DNA of 64,000 bases. Source: Streptomyces caelestis. GTDB lineage: Bacteria > Actinomycetota > Actinomycetes > Streptomycetales > Streptomycetaceae. Under the pieces are notes generated by a model, which saw nothing but the letters and a program-made list of their open reading frames with translations, searched no databases and was not told where the DNA came from. How positions within the stretch are numbered: the stretch's first letter is position 1; the number at the start of each line of letters is the position of its first letter. Where the stretch lies: the NCBI RefSeq assembly GCF_014205255.1, contig NZ_JACHNE010000001.1, forward strand, positions 6,634,001 to 6,698,000, in the 5' to 3' direction. The translations under genes and the position numbers were made by a program. Positions 44,084-52,104 of this stretch are shown here, piece after piece.

Positions 44084-46051
44084 GTGCCGCTGCTGACCCG
44101 TATCAGGGGACCGCGCGATCTGGACCGGCTCAGCCTGGAGGAGTTGAACCAGCTGGCGGAGGAGATCCGGACCTTCCTTGTCGAAGCGGTCTCCAAGACC
44201 GGCGGTCACCTCGGCCCCAATCTCGGCGTGGTGGAACTCACCATCGCCCTGCACCGGGTCTTCGACTCGCCCAAGGACAAGGTGCTCTGGGACACCGGTC
44301 ACCAGTCCTACGTGCACAAACTGCTCACCGGCCGCCAGGACTTCTCCCGGCTGAAGATGAAGGGCGGCCTGTCCGGCTACCCCTCGCAGGCCGAGTCCGA
44401 GCACGACGTCATCGAGAACTCGCACGCCTCGACCGTCCTCGGCTGGGCCGACGGCATCGCCAAGGCCAACGAGCTGCTCGAGCGCGACAGTCACGTCGTC
44501 GCCGTGATCGGTGACGGCGCGCTGACCGGCGGCATGGCCTGGGAGGCGCTGAACAACATCGCCGACGCCAAGGACCGTCCGCTCGTCATCGTCGTCAACG
44601 ACAACGAGCGCTCCTACGCCCCGACCATCGGCGGCCTCGCCAACCACCTGGCGACCCTGCGGACGACGGACGGCTACGAGCGGTTCCTCGCCCGCACGAA
44701 GGAGGTGCTGGAGCGCACCCCCGTCGTCGGGCGGCCGCTCTACGGCACCCTGCACGGCGCCAAGAAGGGCCTGAAGGACTTCATCGCCCCGCAGGGCATG
44801 TTCGAGGACCTCGGCCTGAAGTACGTCGGCCCCATCGACGGACACGACCTGGAGGCCCTGGAGTCCGCGCTCGCCCGGGCCAAGCGGTTCGGCGGGCCGG
44901 TCATCGTGCACTGCCTCACCGAGAAGGGCCGCGGCTACCAGCCCGCCCTCCAGGACGAGGCCGACCGCTTCCACGCCGTCGGCAAGATCCACCCCGACAC
45001 GGGCCTGCCCATCGCCTCCTCCGGCGCCGACTGGACGTCCGTGTTCGGCGAGGAGATGGTCAAGCTGGGTGAGGAGCGCGAGGACATCGTCGCCATCACC
45101 GCCGCCATGCTCCAGCCGGTGGGCCTGGACAAGTTCGCCAAGCGCTTCCCCGAACGGGTCTACGACGTCGGCATCGCCGAGCAGCACGGCGCCGTGTCCG
45201 CGGCGGGCCTGGCGACGGGCGGCGTGCACCCGGTGTTCGCGGTGTACGCCACCTTCCTCAACCGCGCCTTCGACCAGGTGCTGATGGACGTGGCCCTGCA
45301 CAAGTGCGGAGTGACCTTCGTGCTGGACCGGGCCGGTGTCACCGGCACCGACGGGGCGTCCCACAACGGCATGTGGGACATGTCGATCCTGCAGGTCGTG
45401 CCGGGGCTGCGGCTGGCCGCGCCGCGTGACGCCGACCAGGTCCGCGCACAGCTGCGCGAGGCCGTCGCGGTCGACGACGCGCCGACCGTGGTCCGCTTCT
45501 CCAAGGGCGCCGTCGGTCCCGCCGTTCCCGCCGTGGGCCGGGTCGGCGGCATGGACGTGCTGCGCGAGCCCGGTACCGACCGGCCCGACGTGCTGCTGGT
45601 CTCCGTCGGTGCCCTCGCGCCGATGTGCCTGGAGATCGCCGGCCTGCTCGACAAGCAGGGCATCTCCGCCACCGTCGTCGACCCGCGCTGGGTCAAACCC
45701 GTCGACGAGGCCATGGCGCCGCTCGCCGAGCAGCACCGCGTGGTCGTCACCGTGGAGGACAACAGCCGGGTCGGCGGTGTGGGTTCCGCCATCGCCCAGG
45801 CGCTGCGCGACGCGGGCGTCGACGTGCCGCTGCGCGACTTCGGCATCCCGCCGCGCTTCCTCGACCACGCCTCGCGCGCCGAGGTCATGGCCGAGATCGG
45901 CCTCACCGCGCCGGACATCGCCCGCCAGGTGACCGGGCTGGTCGCCAAGCTGGACGGCCTCCCCCACTCTCGGCTGCGCTCGAGCGGGGGGACCCCCACC
46001 GAGCGCTCCGCGGCCGACGCCGTCGACTCCGTGGAACCCGCGCGCGACTGA
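44084..46051 (+). CDS. dxs: 1-deoxy-D-xylulose-5-phosphate synthase
   Basis: 655 aa. It condenses pyruvate and glyceraldehyde 3-phosphate to DXP, the first step of the MEP isoprenoid pathway and a source for thiamine and pyridoxal. The TPP site is GDGALTGGMAWEALNNIA, the catalytic Glu is in GIAEQHGAVSAAGLA, and the transketolase C-terminal domain is complete. GTG 44084 has AAGGAGG five bases upstream. A possible -10 TAGACT lies at 44039-44044. The last 30 residues are unusual: a repeated Streptomyces element encodes PHSRLRSSGGTP there. A strong terminator follows. Confidence 0.97.
   Translation: MPLLTRIRGPRDLDRLSLEELNQLAEEIRTFLVEAVSKTGGHLGPNLGVVELTIALHRVFDSPKDKVLWDTGHQSYVHKLLTGRQDFSRLKMKGGLSGYPSQAESEHDVIENSHASTVLGWADGIAKANELLERDSHVVAVIGDGALTGGMAWEALNNIADAKDRPLVIVVNDNERSYAPTIGGLANHLATLRTTDGYERFLARTKEVLERTPVVGRPLYGTLHGAKKGLKDFIAPQGMFEDLGLKYVGPIDGHDLEALESALARAKRFGGPVIVHCLTEKGRGYQPALQDEADRFHAVGKIHPDTGLPIASSGADWTSVFGEEMVKLGEEREDIVAITAAMLQPVGLDKFAKRFPERVYDVGIAEQHGAVSAAGLATGGVHPVFAVYATFLNRAFDQVLMDVALHKCGVTFVLDRAGVTGTDGASHNGMWDMSILQVVPGLRLAAPRDADQVRAQLREAVAVDDAPTVVRFSKGAVGPAVPAVGRVGGMDVLREPGTDRPDVLLVSVGALAPMCLEIAGLLDKQGISATVVDPRWVKPVDEAMAPLAEQHRVVVTVEDNSRVGGVGSAIAQALRDAGVDVPLRDFGIPPRFLDHASRAEVMAEIGLTAPDIARQVTGLVAKLDGLPHSRLRSSGGTPTERSAADAVDSVEPARD
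45956..45999. repeat. Dispersed palindromic Streptomyces repeat inside dxs
   Basis: The sequence from CTCCCCCACTCTCGG to CGAGCGGGGGGACCCCC is a GC-rich imperfect hairpin known to recur across Streptomyces genomes, both between genes and within protein tails. Here it is read in frame near the dxs C-terminus. Recognition is from memory, and only one copy was found in this window. Confidence 0.6.
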
Positions 46052-46060
46052 CACCGCTGA

Positions 46061-46104
46061 ATGGGCCGGTTCCACCACCGTGAAGGGTGGTGGAACCGGC
46101 CCAT
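46061..46104 (+). terminator. Long terminator hairpin after dxs
   Basis: A perfect 19-bp stem runs from ATGGGCCGGTTCCACCACC to its complement, with a 6-base loop, 9 bp after the dxs stop. It is one of the longest perfect stems in the window. Confidence 0.9.
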
Positions 46105-46187
46105 TGGCGTGAATCCGACCGCGCCGGGGCATACGGACGGTGCCCCCTCTCGATCATGTCGAGGACGACAAGCGTGGGAGGTACCCC

Positions 46188-47675
46188 GTGAGCAGTACCC
46201 TCTTCCGGACGAAGAAGGTCGAGCAGTCCATCCTCGACACCGAGGAGCCAGAGCACGCGCTCAAGAAGTCCTTGTCCGCGCTGGATCTGACCGTCTTCGG
46301 CGTCGGCGTGATCATCGGCACCGGCATCTTCGTCCTCACCGGAACAGTCGCGAAGAACAACGCCGGGCCCGCGACGGCTCTGGCGTTCGTCGCGGCCGGC
46401 GTCGCGTGCGCGCTGGCCGCGCTGTGTTACGCCGAGTTCGCGTCGACGGTCCCGGTCGCCGGATCCGCCTACACGTTCTCGTACGCCTCCCTCGGTGAGC
46501 TGCCCGCCTGGATCATCGGCTGGGACCTGGTCCTGGAGTTCGCGCTCGGTACGGCGGTGGTGGCCGTCGGCTGGTCGGGCTACATCCAGTCACTCATGGA
46601 CAACGCGGGCTGGGCGATGCCCGCGGCCCTGGGCAGCAGAGAGGGCTCCGACGTCTTCGGCTTCGACATCCTCGCCGCCGCGCTCGTCCTCGTCCTCACC
46701 GGCATCCTCGTACTCGGCATGAAGCTGTCCGCGCGGATCACGTCGCTCGTCGTCGCCATCAAGGTGACGGTCGTCCTCGTCGTGATCATCGCGGGCGCGT
46801 TCCTCATCAAGGGCGAGAACTACGACCCGTTCATCCCGAAAGAGCAGCCCGTGGAGGCCGGGGCAAGTCTCGACTCCCCGCTGATCCAGCTCATGTTCGG
46901 CTGGGCGCCCTCCAACTTCGGCGTGATGGGCATCTTCACCGCCGCCTCCGTCGTGTTCTTCGCGTTCATCGGCTTCGACGTCGTGGCCACGGCGGCGGAG
47001 GAGACCCGGAACCCGCAGCGCGACATGCCGCGCGGCATCCTCGGCTCGCTCCTCATCTGCACGGCCCTGTACGTCGCTGTGTCGATCGTCGTGACCGGCA
47101 TGCAGCACTACAGCCGGCTGTCCGTCGACGCGCCGCTCGCGGACGCGTTCAAGGCCACCGGGCATCCCTGGTACGCGGGTTTCATCAGCTTCGGCGCCGC
47201 GGTCGGTCTGACGACGGTGTGCATGATCCTGCTGCTCGGGCAGACCCGGGTGTTCTTCGCGATGAGCCGTGACGGGCTGCTGCCGCGGTTCTTCTCCCGC
47301 GTCCACCCGCGGTTCAGGACCCCGCACCGGCCGACCATCCTGCTCGGCGTCGTCATCGCGGTCCTGGCCGGCTTCACGCCGCTGACCGAGCTCGCCGCGC
47401 TGGTGAACATCGGCACGCTGTTCGCCTTCGTGGTCGTCGCCATCGGTGTGCTCGTCCTCCGCAGGACCCGCCCCGACCTGCACCGGGCCTTCCGTACCCC
47501 CTGGGTGCCGGTCATCCCGATCCTGTCGGTGTGCGCCTCGCTGTGGCTGATGATCAACCTGCCCGCCGAGACGTGGGTGCGGTTCGGCATCTGGATGGCC
47601 GCCGGGTTCTTCGTGTACTTCCTCTACGGCCGTACACACAGCCGCCTCGCAAGGAGCGAGCAAACACAGCCCTAG
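46188..47675 (+). CDS. APC-family cationic amino-acid permease
   Basis: 495 aa with about 12 membrane segments. The start KKSLSALDLTVFGVGVIIGTGIFVLTG and the later GFDVVATAAEETRNPQRDMPRGILGSL are typical of CAT-type amino-acid/polyamine/cation permeases. It likely imports lysine, arginine or ornithine; the exact substrate is unclear. GTG 46188 follows GGGAGG by six bases. Separated from dxs by a strong terminator and convergent with the next gene; the 183-bp gap before that gene shows no clear signal. Confidence 0.88.
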   Translation: MSSTLFRTKKVEQSILDTEEPEHALKKSLSALDLTVFGVGVIIGTGIFVLTGTVAKNNAGPATALAFVAAGVACALAALCYAEFASTVPVAGSAYTFSYASLGELPAWIIGWDLVLEFALGTAVVAVGWSGYIQSLMDNAGWAMPAALGSREGSDVFGFDILAAALVLVLTGILVLGMKLSARITSLVVAIKVTVVLVVIIAGAFLIKGENYDPFIPKEQPVEAGASLDSPLIQLMFGWAPSNFGVMGIFTAASVVFFAFIGFDVVATAAEETRNPQRDMPRGILGSLLICTALYVAVSIVVTGMQHYSRLSVDAPLADAFKATGHPWYAGFISFGAAVGLTTVCMILLLGQTRVFFAMSRDGLLPRFFSRVHPRFRTPHRPTILLGVVIAVLAGFTPLTELAALVNIGTLFAFVVVAIGVLVLRRTRPDLHRAFRTPWVPVIPILSVCASLWLMINLPAETWVRFGIWMAAGFFVYFLYGRTHSRLARSEQTQP

Positions 47676-47858
47676 CTCCGGCGGTTCGGCCGTGGTCGCG
47701 GGCCAACCGCCGGCGCACGCGTTCTTCACCGAACTGAGCCTGGCCCCACAAGCCGATACGGCGGACTCACCCTCTACCAGATTTTCGACGCCGTCCAAGA
47801 CCTGCTGAACTGCTGGACCCGCACGATTCTTCCGCGATCCGGCGTACGCACTGATTTC

Positions 47859-48299
47859 TCAGTCCTGGGAGGGGATGTCCAGGGCGGTCCCGTACAGGCG
47901 GGATACCCGGATCAGGATCACCACGCGCCGGTCGGGCAGCGGCTGCTCGCCGGGGGCCGCCCCGTCGGCCGGGTCCACGATCTCCGCCTCGCCCTCCGCC
48001 ACGGCGAACGACCAGACGTCCGGACCGCTGACGTGCAGTGAGGTGTGCGGGTTGCGGCGCAGTTGACGGACCTTGAGGCGGTCGGCGGTGGAGGAGATGC
48101 GCAGTAGGCGCTCCTCGGCGTTCCAGTCGTAGAGGACGGTCGACAGGTGCGGGTGGCCGGTGCTCCTGACGCTCGCGAGTACGCCGAACTGCTGCTGCCG
48201 CAGCAGCTGGGAGAGCTCCTGTTCGGTGAGCACCCGGGGGGCGGGGCCGTCGTTCTCGGTGGTGCCGGTGGTGGTTTCGGTGGCGGTGTTCTCGCTCAT
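47859..48299 (-). CDS. Pyridoxamine-5'-phosphate oxidase-family (split-barrel) protein
   Basis: 146 aa. Split-barrel flavin/F420-binding fold: LTEQELSQLLRQQQFGVLASVRSTGHPHLSTVLYDWN, then LRISSTADRLKVRQLRRNPHTSLHVSG. This matches the actinobacterial F420-dependent or PPOX-class group (TIGR03618-like). It probably reduces a small molecule in the cytosol; cofactor and substrate are not resolved. ATG 48299 with AAGG upstream. It lies 47 bp after the MFS exporter gene on the same strand and may be the third gene of the marR-MFS transcript. Confidence 0.82.
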   Translation of the reverse strand: MSENTATETTTGTTENDGPAPRVLTEQELSQLLRQQQFGVLASVRSTGHPHLSTVLYDWNAEERLLRISSTADRLKVRQLRRNPHTSLHVSGPDVWSFAVAEGEAEIVDPADGAAPGEQPLPDRRVVILIRVSRLYGTALDIPSQD

Positions 48300-48346
48300 G
48301 GGGATCAGCCTTTCAGCGGTCGGGGCGGGAGAGGGGAAAGGATGGG

Positions 48347-49840
48347 TCAGACGGCTCCGGCGTGGGCGGGAGTCTGCGTGTCGGCGGCCGGCTCCTCGGC
48401 GGCCTGGCGCTCGGGGCGGCGCAGCATCGTGAAGGCGACGGCGAAAGCGACGACGAGGATCCCCGTGCCCACCGCGAAGGCGAGCCGGTAGCCGCCGGTC
48501 AGCGCCTCGGCCGCCGTCCGGCCGTCAGCCGCGAGGCTCTCGGTGCGGGAGGCGGCCAGAGTGGACAGGACCGCGACGCCCAGGGCCATGCCGATCTGCT
48601 GGGTGGTGTTGAACAGGCCGGACGCGAGACCGGCGTCCTCCTCGTTCGCGCCGGACATACCGAGTGTGGTCAGCGCCGGCAGCGCGAGGCCGAAGCCCGC
48701 GGCGAGCAGCATGACCGGAAGGAGGTCGACGGCATAACTGGCCTGCACGGGGACGCGGGTGAGGAGAGCGAGGGCGCCGACGAGGAGCGAGATGCCCGCC
48801 AGCAGGACGTTGCGCTCACCGAAGCGGGCGTTGAGACGGGCGGAGACTCCCAGCGAGACGGCACCGATGACGGCGGCTGCCGGGAGCATCGCGAGGCCGG
48901 TCTCGGCGGCGCCGTATCCGAGCACCTTCTGCAGGTACAGGGCGACGAGGATCTGGAAGGAGAAGAGCGCGGCGACCATCAGGATCTGGACCAGGTTGGC
49001 GGCCAGGACGCTGCGCGAGCGGAAGATCCGCAGCGGCATCAGGGGGTTCTTCGTGGTGGCCTGCCGGACGAGGAACGCGGCGAGCAGTACGGCGGCGAGG
49101 GCGCCGAAGCCGAGGGTGCGGCCAGAGGTCCAGCCGTACTCCTCGACCTTGACGACGGTGTAGATGCCGAGCATCAGACCGGTGGTGACCAGAACCGCGC
49201 CGACTACGTCCGCGCCCGCCTTGAGGCCCGAACCGACGTCACCGGGCAGGACGCGGACGGCGATCGCGAGGACGCCGATGCCGATCGGCAGGTTGATGAA
49301 GAAGATCCAGTGCCAGTTGAGCGCGTCGGTGAGTACACCGCCGAGGACCTGGCCGATGGACGCGCCCGCCGCGCCGGTGAAGCTGAAGGCGGCGATGGCC
49401 CTGGCGCGCTCCCTGGGCTCGGTGAACAGCGTCACGAGGATGCCCAGGCTGACGGCGGAGGCCATCGCGCTGCCGATGCCCTGGAGGAAGCGGGCGGCGA
49501 TCAGTACGGCGGGCGAGGTGGCCACGCCGGCCAGCAGCGAGGCGGCGGTGAAGACGGCGGTGCCGGCCAGGAACATGCGCCTGCGACCGATCAGGTCGCC
49601 GAGCCGGCCGGCCAGCAGGAGCAGGCTGCCGAACGCGATGAGGTAGGCGTTGACGACCCAGCTGAGGCCGGCGGGGGTGAACCCCAAGTCGTTCTGGATG
49701 GCCGGCATCGCCACGGTCACGATGGACCCGTCGAGGATGATCATCAGCATCCCGGTGGCGATGACTCCGAGGGCGAGCCGTCGTGAGCGCGGGGCGGCGG
49801 GAGAAGCGGGCGACGGCGCGGAGCCGGATGCGGCAAACAT
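48347..49840 (-). CDS. DHA2-family (14-TM) MFS drug exporter
   Basis: 497 aa. Motif A is LAGRLGDLIGRRRMFLAG and motif C-like GAAGASIGQVLGGVLTDALNWHWIFFINLPIG is present. There are about 14 membrane segments, typical of DHA2 proton antiporters that export drugs or cell-made metabolites. ATG 49840 has AGGAG eight bases upstream. It lies 105 bp downstream of the MarR gene on the same strand, so it is probably repressed by that regulator. The gap contains a repeated GCAGA word flanking TGGTTTTGTT but no clean palindrome. Confidence 0.93.
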   Translation of the reverse strand: MFAASGSAPSPASPAAPRSRRLALGVIATGMLMIILDGSIVTVAMPAIQNDLGFTPAGLSWVVNAYLIAFGSLLLLAGRLGDLIGRRRMFLAGTAVFTAASLLAGVATSPAVLIAARFLQGIGSAMASAVSLGILVTLFTEPRERARAIAAFSFTGAAGASIGQVLGGVLTDALNWHWIFFINLPIGIGVLAIAVRVLPGDVGSGLKAGADVVGAVLVTTGLMLGIYTVVKVEEYGWTSGRTLGFGALAAVLLAAFLVRQATTKNPLMPLRIFRSRSVLAANLVQILMVAALFSFQILVALYLQKVLGYGAAETGLAMLPAAAVIGAVSLGVSARLNARFGERNVLLAGISLLVGALALLTRVPVQASYAVDLLPVMLLAAGFGLALPALTTLGMSGANEEDAGLASGLFNTTQQIGMALGVAVLSTLAASRTESLAADGRTAAEALTGGYRLAFAVGTGILVVAFAVAFTMLRRPERQAAEEPAADTQTPAHAGAV

Positions 49841-49945
49841 GTGGTCTCTCCTGTCAGTTGGGGCAACAGGAGAGACCGTAGCAGATGGTTTTGTTGCAGA
49901 CTATTTCTTTCGGTCTTACTTTGCCTCGCCTCCCCGCCTCCCCGC

Positions 49946-50431
49946 CTACCTGGACTGGCGCGCCCGGCGGGCGGTGCGCGGGGCCTCGACAGGGTTCGCC
50001 AGAGCGCCGCCGACGAGGCACCTCAGGGCCCGCAGGAGGGCCTCCCTGTCCCCGTCGGGAAGCGTGGTCAGGGCGTCGCGATGCACGCGGTCGACGATCT
50101 TCTGACTCTGCTCGGCGACGCGGGCGCCCTCGTCGGTGACGGCGATGATCCGGGCCCGCCGGTCCGTACTGGAAGGGCGGCGCTCGGCCAGACCCGCCTC
50201 CTCCAGGGCGTCCACCGTCACCACCATCGTGGTCTTGTCCATGTCGCCGATCTCGGCGAGCTGGATCTGAGTGCGCTCCTCCTCCAGGGCGTGGACGAGC
50301 ACGCAGTGCATTCGAGCGGTCAGGCCGATCTCGGCGAGGGCGGCGGACATCTTGCTCCGCAGGACGTGACTGGTGTGGTCGAGGAGGAACGACAGGTCCG
50401 GTTCGGTGCGCGCGGGCGTCATGGCGGTCAT
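49946..50431 (-). CDS. MarR-family transcriptional regulator
   Basis: 161 aa winged-HTH regulator: MHCVLVHALEEERTQIQLAEIGDMDKTTMVVTVDALEEAGLAERRPSSTDRRA holds the recognition helix and the wing with the conserved DRRA. It probably represses itself and the adjacent MFS exporter and is relieved by a small ligand. ATG 50431 and ATG 50422 both lack a ribosome site; a TACGCT -10-like word about ten bases before the first suggests a leaderless transcript. An inverted repeat at 50455-50467 lies just upstream. Confidence 0.9.
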   Translation of the reverse strand: MTAMTPARTEPDLSFLLDHTSHVLRSKMSAALAEIGLTARMHCVLVHALEEERTQIQLAEIGDMDKTTMVVTVDALEEAGLAERRPSSTDRRARIIAVTDEGARVAEQSQKIVDRVHRDALTTLPDGDREALLRALRCLVGGALANPVEAPRTARRARQSR

Positions 50432-50454
50432 GCCGGCCAGCGTAGAGCAAATCG

Positions 50455-50467
50455 ATCCGAGGCGGAT
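50455..50467 (-). promoter_or_regulatory. Inverted repeat upstream of the MarR gene
   Basis: ATCCG-AGG-CGGAT on the plus strand, 24-36 bp before the MarR start, in the likely -35 region of its promoter. A good candidate for autoregulation. Confidence 0.45.
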
Positions 50468-50544
50468 TATCCAGAAGAGACCTTAAGGGCGCACCCGTTC
50501 CGCCGGGTTGCGGGCCCACCCCGCCCCAGCAAAACGCCGGGCGC

Positions 50545-50916
50545 CTACGGACGGACCGTACGCGGTCCCGCCACCTCCGCCCCCAGCTCCCCGACCCGCC
50601 TCCGTAGCTCCCGGTCCGCCGTGACCACCAGCACCGGACGCTCGCCCGCCCCCGCGACCACGTCCACGATGTGATCGTCCCCACTGCCGACCGCCGACTC
50701 CACCCGCACCCCGGTCACGGACTCCACCCCTCGCGCCGCCCCCTCCACCACGAGCAGGATCTCCACCGGCCCGGCCACCTCCGGCACCCCGTCCGACGCC
50801 AGCCGGTCCCGCAGCCGCTCCGCCGCCCCCTTCCGGTCCCGCCACCACCCGTCCGGTACCGACCCGACGACATTCGCGGCGTCGACGACGACAAGCAGGG
50901 GAGCGTGGCTGTTCAT
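50545..50916 (-). CDS. NYN/PIN-like domain protein
   Basis: 123 aa. The strand-loop LLVVVDAANVVGSVPDGWWRDRKGAAERL, the later GSGDDHIVDVVA and VVTADRELRRRV carry the acidic residues of the NYN/PIN-like nuclease fold. Homologues are often named NTP pyrophosphohydrolase, but an RNA-cleaving role is more in keeping with the fold. ATG 50916 begins the domain; the frame upstream is open but Pro/Arg-rich and not conserved-looking. Divergent from the next gene, with 82 bp between starts. Confidence 0.8.
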   Translation of the reverse strand: MNSHAPLLVVVDAANVVGSVPDGWWRDRKGAAERLRDRLASDGVPEVAGPVEILLVVEGAARGVESVTGVRVESAVGSGDDHIVDVVAGAGERPVLVVTADRELRRRVGELGAEVAGPRTVRP

Positions 50917-50998
50917 GTGGTCAGGGTCGCATGGCGGATCACGGCCGGACAGGGGGCGGGCGCGGCGTCCGGTCGTCCCGCCCGCGTAAGGTGAACCG

Positions 50999-52015
50999 GT
51001 GAACGGCGACTGGCTCATCCGCGGCCGCGACGGCCGCCTCACCGTCTACCTGCCCTCCGGCGACGCCGTCCTGTGCCGTGCGGAACGTGGCCCCGCCGGC
51101 TCCTGGGACGCCCCCCGAACCGTCGGCGGCACCCAGAAGCTGCACCCGGGTGTCGCGGTCGGCCAGGGCGCCGACGGCTACGCCCATCTGGCCGCCTGGC
51201 GGCCCACCGTCCCGGGCGAGTCGGGGCTCGTGCACTCCACTCACTTCCGGCCCCGGCTCGCGCCCCTGGACTGGGTCCCGATCGGGCACCCCGACAAGAA
51301 GGGCGACCGGACGGGCGAGCCGGCCGTCGCCGTCGACGCGCAGGGGCGTGGCTATGTCTTCGTCCGCACCAAGGGCGGCGGAGTCGGTCTGCGCAACCAG
51401 AAGGAGAAGGGCGGCTGGGGGCCCTGGCAGGACCTCGGGGGGAGCGAGGTGGAGGGGGAGTTGGCCGCCGTGACGGGGGAGTCGGGGCTGGTCGAGGTGT
51501 ATGCCGCCGCGGCCGGTGGGATTCTGCACTGGCGGCAGGAGGAGCCGGGCCGGACCCCGGTGCGCGGCGAGGGGATCGACGTGCCCGCTCGTCCGGGGAC
51601 CCTGCGCGCGCTCGCGACGTCCGCCGGGCACACCACCCTCTTCTTCACGGACACCTCCGGCGACCTGTGCGCCTGGCGCCCGGGGGAGAAGCCGGTGACG
51701 CTCATCGCCTCCGCCGGTCCGGGGCCCGTGTCCTCCGTGCGCTGTGAGATAGAGGGGCACGACTGCACCGTGCTCGCCCAGCGGTCGTCGAGTGGCCGGG
51801 TCGCCTTTGCCGCCTATCCGACCGAGCAGGAGTCCGCCGGGGCCTGGTGGACCGAGTCCGGACCCCGACTGCCCGCCGACGCCGCGGTGTCACTGGCCCT
51901 CGACGAGCACGACGAGGTCGTCGCGGCCTCCCTCTCCCCGTCGACCGGGATGCTGCTGCTCACCCGCCGCAAGGACGAACCGGGTCTGGCGCTGGAGGCC
52001 TGGCGGGAGATCTGA
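50999..52015 (+). CDS. Putative beta-propeller (lectin-like) protein of unknown function
   Basis: 338 aa, no signal peptide, no family recognised with confidence. The sequence is strand-rich with regularly spaced blocks such as GYAHLAAWRP, GRGYVFVRTKGGGVGLRNQKEKGGWGPWQDLGG, VEVYAAAAGGILHWRQ, TTLFFTDTSGDLCAWRPG and GRVAFAAYPTEQESAGAWW. These repeats of about 45 residues resemble PLL/tachylectin-like propellers. GTG 50999 has AAGGTG five bases upstream. It converges on fadB with a strong terminator between. Confidence 0.65.
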   Translation: MNGDWLIRGRDGRLTVYLPSGDAVLCRAERGPAGSWDAPRTVGGTQKLHPGVAVGQGADGYAHLAAWRPTVPGESGLVHSTHFRPRLAPLDWVPIGHPDKKGDRTGEPAVAVDAQGRGYVFVRTKGGGVGLRNQKEKGGWGPWQDLGGSEVEGELAAVTGESGLVEVYAAAAGGILHWRQEEPGRTPVRGEGIDVPARPGTLRALATSAGHTTLFFTDTSGDLCAWRPGEKPVTLIASAGPGPVSSVRCEIEGHDCTVLAQRSSSGRVAFAAYPTEQESAGAWWTESGPRLPADAAVSLALDEHDEVVAASLSPSTGMLLLTRRKDEPGLALEAWREI

Positions 52016-52045
52016 CACCCCGTTCCTCCGTGGTGGCACACAGAA

Positions 52046-52088
52046 GGGGGGTGGGGCGTCCGGTGACGATCCGGACGCCCCACCCCCC
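52046..52088. terminator. Bidirectional terminator between convergent genes
   Basis: GGGGGGTGGGGCGTCCGG pairs with CCGGACGCCCCACCCCCC across a 7-base loop (18-bp stem). It lies between the propeller-like gene and fadB and can stop transcripts from both sides. Confidence 0.88.
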
Positions 52089-52104
52089 CCTCAGGGGTTA
52101 CGCG

